DNA of 6,097 nt from Betaproteobacteria bacterium UBA3031 (GTDB lineage: Bacteria; Pseudomonadota; Gammaproteobacteria; Burkholderiales; Eutrophovitaceae): assembly GCA_002367635.1 (NCBI GenBank), contig DFDI01000026.1, forward strand, positions 1,782-7,878. Direction: 5' to 3'. The notes beneath the pieces are model-generated. The model saw only the letters and a list, made by a program, of their open reading frames with translations, was not told where the DNA came from and made no database searches. The position numbers and the translations under genes were made by a program. Positions 1 through 6,097 of this stretch are shown piece after piece (the stretch's first letter is position 1; each line of letters starts with the position of its first letter).

Positions 1-626
1 AAGCAATCCTATTCGACTTTGGTGGCGTCATTACTGAAAGTCCTTTTGAGGCATTCAATGCCTTTGAGCGTGAGCGCGGCTTACCCATAAACTTTATCCG
101 AGATCTGAATAGCAGCAGCCACGACGTGAATGCTTGGGCACAACTTGAACGAGGAGAAATTTCTCCTGACGAATTTGATGAATCATTTCGCCAAGAGGCG
201 ATCAGCAGAGGTCACGACATCGGTGGCTTAGAAATTCTCAAGTTAGTGTTTACGCCCCTTCGACCCGATATGATTTCGCTCGTCCAGCGTTGCAAAGCAC
301 AATATCAAGTAGCCTGCTTAACCAATAATTTCCCAAGGACACCAACGCTAAGCAACTTAATCGGAAAGGATCGATTAGATGATTGGCAAACAGTATTAAA
401 TGAATTTCCATATGTCATAGAGTCGGCACAAATTGGTTATCGCAAGCCTGAGGAGCAGTTTTTCCAAATCGCCTGCGAAGTGATTGGCATTAAACCAGAA
501 CATGCGGTTTTTCTTGATGACATTGGTAGCAATTTAAAACCCGCACGAATCATGGGGATGACAACCATTAAAGTGACTAACGCAGAGCAGGCAATAGGCG
601 CGCTCGACTCCATTCTCAAGGAATAG
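1..626 (+). CDS. HAD-superfamily (subclass IA) hydrolase, YihX / epoxide-hydrolase-N-terminal-like; 5' end cut by window edge
   Basis: The open frame runs from base 3, giving 207 visible residues that end at TAG 624-626. Only a few N-terminal residues are missing, because the frame opens with AILFDFGGVIT, which normally begins within the first ten residues of such proteins. HAD motifs appear in order: motif I with nucleophile Asp5, motif II LTNNF (Thr107), the motif III Lys in YRKPEE (Lys148), and motif IV FLDD (Asp172, Asp173). Residues about 15-90 form the helical cap, with a W-x-x-LERGEIS stretch typical of YihX-like and sEH-N-like phosphatases. The second Asp of the usual DxD in motif I is Gly7, as in the DxGNV motif of E. 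coli YihX, so the enzyme may still be an active small-molecule phosphatase. The substrate is unknown. An apparent GTG start at 126 is not the true start, because motif I lies upstream of it. The gene is convergent with the SDR gene, 23 bp away. Confidence 0.88.
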   Translation, partial: AILFDFGGVITESPFEAFNAFERERGLPINFIRDLNSSSHDVNAWAQLERGEISPDEFDESFRQEAISRGHDIGGLEILKLVFTPLRPDMISLVQRCKAQYQVACLTNNFPRTPTLSNLIGKDRLDDWQTVLNEFPYVIESAQIGYRKPEEQFFQIACEVIGIKPEHAVFLDDIGSNLKPARIMGMTTIKVTNAEQAIGALDSILKE

Positions 627-649
627 ACAGGTCTAAAAATCATCCCTGC

Positions 650-1408
650 TCACAAAGATCGCGGCTTTCGGGGTGCTCGTTTAAAGAGCTGGTCATAAAC
701 CAATCGTGGTAAAAGTCGTAAAAAACACGCCACAATACGCATTTGCCAAGGCATCACATGAAAACGCTTTTGTTTATCAATTGCTTTTTTAATTGAGCGG
801 GCCGCGGATCCGGCGTCCATCAAAAATGGCATGTAGAAGGGATTAACATCCGTCATTGCTGTTTTAATATACCCAGGACATACGGTCAAAACCCTGACAC
901 CACTTGACGATAACTCTACACGCAAGCTCTCCAAGTACGCTGTGGCTGCGGCTTTTGAAGCCGAATAAGCTCCAGACCCCGGAATACCCCGGAACCCAGC
1001 AATGCTGGATATGCCGACCAGGGTGCCCGAGCCCCGCTTCTCCATTGCATCAATGAAAGGTTGGAAAGTATTCACTATTCCTAAAACATTCGTGCGCATA
1101 ATGCGCTCGAACACCTCTTGGTCAGCAACAAAATTAGTCATCGTGCCTGCAGAGATTCCTGCATTTGCTATGACGACATCAGGCACCCCAACGGATCGTA
1201 TAAATTCCTCTGCAACAGCTCGCATTGCTAGAGGATCCCCCACGTCAGCACTAAAGCTACATACCGTCCCTAGAAGATCATTAGCCAATAAATCCAGCCT
1301 CTCTAACCGTCTTGAGAGAAGGCCTAGCGCCACACCTTCATTGGAAAATTCTCTCGCTAAAGCCTCACCCAAACCACTAGAAGCCCCCGTAATGAAAATA
1401 GTTGTCAT
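650..1408 (-). CDS. Short-chain dehydrogenase/reductase (classical SDR family)
   Basis: This 252-residue protein is the length of a classical SDR. The N-terminal Rossmann motif TGASSGLG covers residues 7-14. Arg33-Arg34 after the second strand suggest a preference for NADP(H). The NAG motif is at 82-84. The catalytic tetrad reads Asn107, Ser135, Tyr148 and Lys152 (YSASK). The C-terminal 30 residues are hydrophobic and then strongly basic, which could allow loose membrane contact. It probably acts in the cytosol as an NAD(P)-dependent oxidoreductase; the substrate cannot be read from sequence. The ATG start (1406-1408) overlaps the TGA stop of the upstream DsbA-like gene in an ATGA, and a GGGG stretch just upstream can serve as ribosome binding site, so translation is probably coupled. 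It is the last gene of the minus-strand train. It does not look like YciK, the SDR often found near ubiG in pseudomonads. Confidence 0.92.
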   Translation of the reverse strand: MTTIFITGASSGLGEALAREFSNEGVALGLLSRRLERLDLLANDLLGTVCSFSADVGDPLAMRAVAEEFIRSVGVPDVVIANAGISAGTMTNFVADQEVFERIMRTNVLGIVNTFQPFIDAMEKRGSGTLVGISSIAGFRGIPGSGAYSASKAAATAYLESLRVELSSSGVRVLTVCPGYIKTAMTDVNPFYMPFLMDAGSAARSIKKAIDKQKRFHVMPWQMRIVACFLRLLPRLVYDQLFKRAPRKPRSL

Positions 1409-2046
1409 GGCATCCCCGTTAACAGCTTTCGTCTTTCAATCGATTCTGTGATCAAAAAATTCAGTATTGGAACGAGACGATCTTGTGATCGAATCATTGA
1501 TGCCGTGGTCCAGAACGTACGATCGATCAACAGAGTTGGCGTTACAGAAATAGGATACTGTTTAGCAAGTGCGCGGGCCTTATTAACGCGCTCATCGACC
1601 TGATCAGAATTTAATAGTTTCTTAAACTCATCCACATTAACGCCATAAGAACTGACCCACTTCAGTTGCGCATGCATCTCCCACAGCCTATTTTCCTGAT
1701 CGTGTATTGCACGAAAGACTTCATAGTGCATATTTGTCAGCCGATCCAAGGCTTCGAGCGCATAAAATAAACGCGCCAATCGGGCTGATTGTTCATTAGT
1801 AATGAGGGGTACCAGTATGAGATCAACGTCATCTAACTGGCTTAGATACCAGCGATCTACGTCAGGGCCAAGTTGATAGCAACCCAAACAACTGTATGAA
1901 AAGAATTCGATCAACTCGATGCGATTACCCGGCGAGGCCACTCGAGCATCTAGTTTCAGGTAATCACGTCCCAACTGAGGTTCGGCGCTCACGAATCCCG
2001 CGAACACCAAAAATAGAATAGGTAGAAACTGGCGACTCAGACTCAC
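1405..2046 (-). CDS. Second DsbA-family thiol:disulfide oxidoreductase with a CLGC active site
   Basis: This is a 213-residue secreted protein. A hydrophobic signal peptide occupies residues 1-21, with a probable cleavage site after VSA21. The thioredoxin fold carries FFSYSCLGCY with redox cysteines Cys53 and Cys56. A helical insert follows, and then VTPT with the cis-proline Pro170 facing the active site. It aligns along its whole length with the neighbouring DsbA (shared FFSY-x-C-x-x-C-Y, a LAxLF(F/Y)xLE segment, and an AIH segment), so the two are paralogues. The dipeptide between the cysteines is Leu-Gly instead of the Pro-His or Glu-His usual in DsbA, so its redox potential and partner may differ. 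It lacks the xGKYxxGPS-type ending seen in the neighbour. The start is GTG (2044-2046), supported by a strong AGAGGAG ribosome binding site. It lies 22 bp after dsbA and overlaps the SDR gene by 4 bp. The specific role, oxidase or a specialised partner of DsbA, is unknown. Confidence 0.88.
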   Translation of the reverse strand: MSLSRQFLPILFLVFAGFVSAEPQLGRDYLKLDARVASPGNRIELIEFFSYSCLGCYQLGPDVDRWYLSQLDDVDLILVPLITNEQSARLARLFYALEALDRLTNMHYEVFRAIHDQENRLWEMHAQLKWVSSYGVNVDEFKKLLNSDQVDERVNKARALAKQYPISVTPTLLIDRTFWTTASMIRSQDRLVPILNFLITESIERRKLLTGMP

Positions 2047-2053
2047 CAGCCGA

Positions 2054-2060
2054 CTCCTCT
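2054..2060 (-). promoter_or_regulatory. Strong ribosome binding site for the CLGC DsbA-like gene
   Basis: The minus strand reads AGAGGAG here. The AGGAG core is followed by 7 nt and then GTG at 2046-2044. This near-consensus Shine-Dalgarno element decides in favour of the GTG start, and the signal peptide begins right after it. It is the clearest ribosome binding site in the window. Confidence 0.8.
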
Positions 2061-2068
2061 AATAAAGA

Positions 2069-2710
2069 TTAATCTTTTTCAATGAGCGTATTAAGCGTAC
2101 CAATAAAACGGATTGGATCAACGCCACCCTCAGGCCGGAGCACCATCGATGGGCCCGTGATGTACTTCCCTCTAACGGTCACATAAGGTGTTCCAGGTAT
2201 TTGATAAGATCTCGTCAACTGAGCGGACTTCTTAACTTTTGCATCGATCCCAAAAGACTTGTAGAGCTTTTCAAATTCCTTGAAATTAATTGACTCATTT
2301 TTTTGAGCCCAATCAAAAATCTTCTTATCCGTCAGGAGGTTGATCCTCTTCCCATGGATTGCGTCATACACTTGGTGGTGCACCGTTTTGAGCAGTTTCA
2401 TTTCCTCCAATGTAAAAAAAAGTTTCGCTAAAGGAACCATCTGCTCATTAAACACAGCCGGCATGTAGTTGAATTGAACCCCTTTGCGTGGCTTAGCCGC
2501 CCATGATTCAATCAACGGCTGAAAGTCATAACAGTGTTCACAGGCATAACTAAAGAACTCATACACTTGGACAACGTCCCCCTGATCACCCTGGGCTTTA
2601 ATAACTTTGTATTCCTTACCCTCTGTTATCGTTTGCGCGGAAGCCTGCAAACTCATCTGCGTGCAAAACAATATAAAAATAGTCAGTAGTGTTTTCATAA
2701 TTTTATCCAT
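2069..2710 (-). CDS. dsbA: Periplasmic thiol:disulfide interchange protein DsbA (CEHC active site)
   Basis: DsbA introduces disulfide bonds into proteins arriving in the periplasm and is normally re-oxidised by the membrane protein DsbB; no dsbB is in the window. The 213 residues begin with a Sec signal peptide (cleavage probably after ASA25). The thioredoxin fold has FFSYACEHCY with redox cysteines Cys57 and Cys60, and the cis-proline is Pro175 in IPGTPYV, followed by RGKYITGPS. The CEHC form keeps the histidine of the classical CPHC site. Thr precedes the cis-Pro, where E. coli DsbA has Val. The ATG at 2708-2710 has TAGG 6 nt upstream, directly after the TAA of the SPOR gene. A second ATG (residue 5, 2696-2698) would give a more typical short n-region (MKTLL) and cannot be excluded. 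The gene is 10 bp after the SPOR gene in the same train. Confidence 0.94.
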   Translation of the reverse strand: MDKIMKTLLTIFILFCTQMSLQASAQTITEGKEYKVIKAQGDQGDVVQVYEFFSYACEHCYDFQPLIESWAAKPRKGVQFNYMPAVFNEQMVPLAKLFFTLEEMKLLKTVHHQVYDAIHGKRINLLTDKKIFDWAQKNESINFKEFEKLYKSFGIDAKVKKSAQLTRSYQIPGTPYVTVRGKYITGPSMVLRPEGGVDPIRFIGTLNTLIEKD

Positions 2711-2720
2711 CCCATACCTA

Positions 2721-3260
2721 TTAATTGTCGTTTGTTACTTTTATGACTGTCACGTCAAAATTAAATTCCGCCAACTCGGCCTTAATTTTCACCACTTCAC
2801 CTGCATCTTGGTAAGGTCCAATTCGGACACGGTGAAACAATTTCCCGTCAACCGTCTCAACCGATTGGATCCTCGACTCGAAACCGCTCATCGCCAGTCT
2901 TGCTTTTAAGTTATCCGCTTCCCTAGCATGAGATAGTGCTGCGACCTGTATAAAATAAACCGTGTTGTGTTGCGCCTGCGTGGCACCGTCATCCCGTGTT
3001 ACAGAATCGGATGCTCTATCTCCCTCGGGCAACAACTTATAAAAATCAAATTCAACTTCCTCTTCTGCTGACTCAGCCTTCGAATTAATGCTTGATTTGA
3101 CCACGTCGTGGTTATCACCGATTTCCTGAGTAGCGCGATTAACATAAAACGTTACGGCAATAGCGGCCCCCAAACCAATAAAAATACCGACAAAAACACC
3201 GAGCCCTAATCGTCGCTTCGGAGCACTCCTGCCATTATTTTTAATACCACGCTTTGCCAT
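2721..3260 (-). CDS. FtsN-like SPOR-domain protein, single-pass inner-membrane
   Basis: This 179-residue protein has a bitopic layout. A short basic cytoplasmic tail (about residues 1-17, rich in Lys and Arg) is followed by one Gly/Ala/Val-rich transmembrane segment (about 19-40). A charged linker (about 41-98) contains FDFYKLLPE, a motif common in FtsN-like SPOR proteins. The C-terminal SPOR domain (about 101-177) begins VYFIQVAAL and ends with the RVRIGPY and VTVIKV segments. SPOR domains bind peptidoglycan stripped of stem peptides, which gathers at the division septum, so a role in division or septal wall remodelling is likely. At 179 residues it is shorter than E. coli FtsN, and I do not assign ftsN as the symbol. 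It lies 11 bp after argS, as in Pseudomonas. The leader before ATG is A-rich with no clear Shine-Dalgarno element, so translation may depend on ribosomes finishing argS. Confidence 0.9.
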   Translation of the reverse strand: MAKRGIKNNGRSAPKRRLGLGVFVGIFIGLGAAIAVTFYVNRATQEIGDNHDVVKSSINSKAESAEEEVEFDFYKLLPEGDRASDSVTRDDGATQAQHNTVYFIQVAALSHAREADNLKARLAMSGFESRIQSVETVDGKLFHRVRIGPYQDAGEVVKIKAELAEFNFDVTVIKVTNDN

Positions 3261-3271
3261 GTTTTTTGATT

Positions 3272-5023
3272 CTACATTCGTTCTGGGGCATCTACCCCAA
3301 TTAATGACAATCCGTTTCTAATAACTTGTTTCACCGCGAGGACTAAAGCAAGTCGAGATTGTATAAGACGTTCGTCACCGCTCAAAATTTGAGTCGAGTT
3401 ATAGTAGCTGTGGAACAGGCCGGCGAGATCCTTCAGATAAAAAGCTACTAAATGAGGGGATAGCTCCCTCGAAGCCGATTGAATGATCAATGGAAAATCG
3501 ACTAGGGCTCGCATCAAATCAAATTCGTCAGATTGCGTCAAAACGCTGACATCGACGTTCATCAAGTCGGCAACATTTTGTTCCGATTTAATGATTATGC
3601 TTGAACACCGCGCATGAGCGTACTGAATATAATAAACCGGGTTTTCATTATTTTGCGCCTTGGCAAGATCTAAATCAAAATCTAAATGCTGATCGCTTTT
3701 CCGATATATATAGAAGAATCTAGCTGCATCTCTCCCAACCTCAGATCGCAACTCCTCTAAAGTGACGAACTCACCCGATCGCGTCGACATCGCCAATTTT
3801 TTTCCATCTCGATATAAGACTGCAAACTGAATCAAGGGGATACGCAGTTGCTCAGATTCAAAATCACAAACCTCAAGAGCCGCCAATGCCGCCCGGACCC
3901 TTGGGATATACCCATGGTGATCTGCTCCCCAAACATTGATTACCGTATCAAACCCTCGCTTAAACTTATCAACGTGATACGCGATGTCCGACGCAAAATA
4001 TGTGAAGATCCCGTTGTCACGCTGAACGACTCGATCCTTTTCATCACCAAATTCAGTCGACCTAAACCATGTCGCACCATCTTTAGTATACAAATAACCC
4101 TTTTGATCAAGGTCACGAACAACAGACTCAATCTTTCCTTCATTAAACAGTGATTGCTCCGAGAACCAACAATCAAAATCGACACCAAATGCTGTCAGCT
4201 CACTGCGACACTGCTCAAGCTGCTGCTTGAGGACATAACTGTGTATGGTCTCGTAGGACGCTCCCAAATGTTTTTTGGCTAGATCAATCCATCGATCGAT
4301 TATTTGCTCGTCGTCGTCATCGGCGTCCCAGTCTACCTTCGACCCGATTGACTCAAGGTTGTATCGGTCGCTATCATTAACTTTAATAGCTTCTGCCATC
4401 ACTCTTACGTAATCCCCCTGATAACCTTTCGAGGGGAAGTGCACGTCGTGCCCTAACAGTTCAAGGTACCTCAGCCATGTGGATGCCGCCAAGATATCCA
4501 TTTGCCGACCTGCGTCATTCACGTAGTATTCTCGAGATACGGTGTAACCGACAGCCTCCATCAGATTAGCAATACTTGAGCCATAAGCCGCCCCACGCCC
4601 ATGCCCCACGTGAAGAGGTCCTGTCGGATTAGCCGAAACAAATTCAACCTGAACATGCTCACCCTGCCCCATACCGCTGCGCCCAAAACCGGAACCAGCC
4701 TCGAGCACTTCTTTAATCACGCCCTGATGACAGTCATCACTCAGAAAAATATTAATAAATCCTGGCCCCGCTACTTCTGATTTTTTGATCAGCGTATGGG
4801 CGGATAATTTAGACACAACCTGATTCGCGATCTCTCTAGGACTCTGTTTGAGTTCGCGCGCGAGTTGCATAGCAATGTTGCACGCATAATCACCATGATC
4901 GGTTGACTTAGGACGATCCAAAACAATCCTGTCAAGAGGAACGTCTAGCTCCATCTCTTTCAGCACCGAAACAATAGCTACTCTAAGTTGATTAATCAGG
5001 TCCGTCGGATCATTCATGGCCAC
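3272..5023 (-). CDS. argS: Arginyl-tRNA synthetase (class I)
   Basis: This enzyme charges tRNA-Arg with arginine in the cytosol, in an ATP-dependent and tRNA-dependent reaction. Its 583 residues are close to the 577 of the E. coli enzyme. The ArgRS-specific N-terminal domain covers about 5-95 (with STDHGDYACNIA). The HIGH signature is HVGH (138-141) inside FVSANPTGPLHVGHGRG. The degenerate KMSKS loop is AMSTRSG (411-417), the usual form for ArgRS of this type, which lacks the canonical second lysine. The DALR anticodon-binding domain starts near NPVYYIQYAHAR and ends with SLIGVDAPERM, a typical ArgRS terminus. The longest frame starts at GTG (5021-5023). An ATG two codons later (5015-5017) is equally or more plausible, and neither has a strong ribosome binding site. 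The gap to priA is 51 bp of AT-rich DNA. Confidence 0.97.
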   Translation of the reverse strand: MAMNDPTDLINQLRVAIVSVLKEMELDVPLDRIVLDRPKSTDHGDYACNIAMQLARELKQSPREIANQVVSKLSAHTLIKKSEVAGPGFINIFLSDDCHQGVIKEVLEAGSGFGRSGMGQGEHVQVEFVSANPTGPLHVGHGRGAAYGSSIANLMEAVGYTVSREYYVNDAGRQMDILAASTWLRYLELLGHDVHFPSKGYQGDYVRVMAEAIKVNDSDRYNLESIGSKVDWDADDDDEQIIDRWIDLAKKHLGASYETIHSYVLKQQLEQCRSELTAFGVDFDCWFSEQSLFNEGKIESVVRDLDQKGYLYTKDGATWFRSTEFGDEKDRVVQRDNGIFTYFASDIAYHVDKFKRGFDTVINVWGADHHGYIPRVRAALAALEVCDFESEQLRIPLIQFAVLYRDGKKLAMSTRSGEFVTLEELRSEVGRDAARFFYIYRKSDQHLDFDLDLAKAQNNENPVYYIQYAHARCSSIIIKSEQNVADLMNVDVSVLTQSDEFDLMRALVDFPLIIQSASRELSPHLVAFYLKDLAGLFHSYYNSTQILSGDERLIQSRLALVLAVKQVIRNGLSLIGVDAPERM

Positions 5024-5074
5024 ATCACTATTTATTACGAAACACTATTGTATTTCTACTGAAAAAATAAAACT
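5024..5074 (-). other. AT-rich spacer between priA and argS
   Basis: This is the longest non-coding stretch in the window (51 bp). It holds a T-rich run just after the priA stop, without a stem that would make a terminator, and a TACAAT hexamer on the minus strand (5047-5052) that could be a -10 element for argS. No good -35 hexamer stands at 16-18 nt from it. A weak promoter for argS and the downstream genes is possible but not shown. Confidence 0.3.
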
Positions 5075-6097
5075 TTACACATCGAGAGGATCAACATCGA
5101 GCACGTACCGTACAGCACTTTCTTGAAACCCTTCGATACAACCACTCCAAATACGTAAAAACTCTCTCATGGACTTTCGAGAACCTGCTTGAATTAGGAT
5201 CTGACCTCGATAAAGCCCTGCCATTTTAAAAATTGGCGATGGGACCGCATCATACACCTCTATTCCGGACACCTTTATACTCACGGCGTCTTTCTGCACC
5301 CGCGTTAAGAACGCCCAAACTTTAGCTTCCTGCTTTCCCGCCGCCCTTAGAAGCACTTGATAACAATACGGCGGGAATGCCGCCTCTTTACGTTCAGTTA
5401 ACAACTGTTGTGCGAACTCATCAAAAGTCTGATGAATTAATGACTGATAAACAGGGTGTTGAGAGAACTCTGTTTGAAGCATAACTCTTCCTTTTTTCTT
5501 ACCTCTTCCCGGTCGGCCAGAGACTTGCAACAACTGTTGGTAGAGCCTCTCTGTCGCCCTAAAATCACTGCTAAAAAGCGACTGGTCCGTACCCATAATT
5601 ACAGCTAACGAGAGATTAGGAAAATCATGTCCTTTAGCCAACATTTGAGTGCCTACGATAATATCGACATCCGAGTTTTCAATGACTCCTCGCATTTCTT
5701 TAAAGGCCCCCTTACGTTTCGTAGTGTCGCTATCAATACGCATGATAGAGGCATTGGGGAATTGCATTCTCAGGCCCTCTTCTACTCTTTGGGTTCCTTG
5801 ACCCAAGTCAATTAAATCTTGATTGCCGCACTCTGCGCATTGATCAGGCACCTTACTTTGATAACCACAATAATGACAACGCAAGCGGCTCGAGTGATGA
5901 TGTATCGTCAGTCGAGCAGAACAACCTCCACACATGGCTACCCAATTACACGAGGAGCAAAATAAGGCCGATGCATATCCACGTCGATTAAGAAATACTA
6001 AAACCTGCTCACTTTTATCTAGGCATCCTTGGATCGCGTTTATTATTTCAGATGAAATTGTACGACTCTGAGCTCGCTCAATCGGGATTAATTCGAT
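5075..6097 (-). CDS. priA: Primosomal protein PriA (replication restart DNA helicase), C-terminal half; 5' end outside window
   Basis: PriA recognises stalled forks, unwinds DNA 3' to 5' and loads the primosome to restart replication. The frame stays open from the TAA at 5075-5077 to the right edge, giving 340 C-terminal residues; an internal ATG at 5933-5935 is not the start. Visible residues show VLVFLNRRGYAS (31-43), then two zinc-binding clusters built from eight cysteines (47, 50, 56, 59, 74, 77, 87, 90). Helicase motif V follows as GTQMLAKGHDFP (149-160), then LFSSDFRATER, and motif VI as QVSGRPGR (191-198). The C-terminal domain ends YVLDVDPLDV, close to the usual LDVDP ending. The N-terminal DNA-binding domain and the Walker A and B motifs are beyond the window. 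In motif VI the usual GRAGR is GRPGR. It is the upstream neighbour of argS, as in pseudomonads. Confidence 0.96.
   Translation of the reverse strand: MELIPIERAQSRTISSEIINAIQGCLDKSEQVLVFLNRRGYASALFCSSCNWVAMCGGCSARLTIHHHSSRLRCHYCGYQSKVPDQCAECGNQDLIDLGQGTQRVEEGLRMQFPNASIMRIDSDTTKRKGAFKEMRGVIENSDVDIIVGTQMLAKGHDFPNLSLAVIMGTDQSLFSSDFRATERLYQQLLQVSGRPGRGKKKGRVMLQTEFSQHPVYQSLIHQTFDEFAQQLLTERKEAAFPPYCYQVLLRAAGKQEAKVWAFLTRVQKDAVSIKVSGIEVYDAVPSPIFKMAGLYRGQILIQAGSRKSMREFLRIWSGCIEGFQESAVRYVLDVDPLDV

Noticed and set aside
126..128. GTG as the start of the HAD hydrolase
   Set aside because: The same frame is open upstream to base 3 and encodes HAD motif I with the nucleophile Asp, which would be lost with this start.
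624..640. Inverted repeat TAGAC-AG-GTCTA followed by AAAAAT between the convergent genes, a possible terminator
   Set aside because: The loop would be only 2 nt, so the usable stem is about 4 bp and AT-rich. There is no U-run on the correct side for either strand. It may be chance.
1002..1451. Open frame of 149 codons on the + strand
   Set aside because: It lies opposite the SDR gene and the end of the CLGC DsbA-like gene, both of which show clear family motifs. Its translation shows no recognisable domain, so it is an antisense shadow.
2607..2909. Open frame of 100 codons on the + strand spanning the SPOR/dsbA junction
   Set aside because: It is antisense to two well-supported genes, shows no recognisable motif, and its hydrophobic stretch mirrors the DsbA signal-peptide region.
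5047..5052. TACAAT (-10-like hexamer, minus strand) as an argS promoter
   Set aside because: No acceptable -35 hexamer at proper spacing, and such hexamers are common in AT-rich DNA. It is noted only within the spacer entry.
5079..5101. Direct repeat ACATCGAG, two copies 15 bp apart
   Set aside because: It lies inside the priA 3' end and results from the repeated Leu-Asp-Val in the conserved VLDVDPLDV terminus.
5933..5935. ATG as the start of the right-hand minus-strand gene
   Set aside because: The frame continues to the window edge and encodes the conserved PriA NRRGYA segment and the first two zinc cysteines, so this Met is internal.

Overview
The window looks like an ordinary chromosomal stretch of a gammaproteobacterium. 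The GC content is moderate (mid-40s percent by eye). The order priA - argS - SPOR-domain gene matches the order known from Pseudomonas and relatives, and the two DsbA-type proteins fit a Gram-negative cell with a periplasm. The species cannot be named from the sequence. An uncultivated marine or aquatic gammaproteobacterium is only a guess.

Layout: positions 3-626 (+) hold nearly all of a HAD-superfamily hydrolase whose first few residues lie outside the window. It converges on a minus-strand gene train that fills the rest, read from right to left: priA (C-terminal half, cut by the right edge), argS, a small membrane-anchored SPOR protein, dsbA, a second DsbA-like gene, and a short-chain dehydrogenase/reductase (SDR). 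Gaps along the train are 51, 11, 10 and 22 bp, followed by a 4-bp overlap, so it is probably transcribed as one operon, at least from argS onward. Genes fill the window almost completely. No stretch above 51 bp is non-coding, and I saw no RNA gene, mobile element, CRISPR array or convincing terminator.

Functions: the operon mixes replication restart (PriA), translation (ArgRS), peptidoglycan/septum binding (SPOR protein) and periplasmic disulfide formation (two DsbA paralogues), plus a cytosolic NAD(P)-dependent oxidoreductase of unknown substrate. The most notable point is the tandem pair of divergent DsbA proteins (active sites CEHC and CLGC). They sit where hslV-hslU follow the SPOR gene in Pseudomonas. 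The CLGC copy is translationally coupled to the SDR gene. I found no evidence of a wholly new system.
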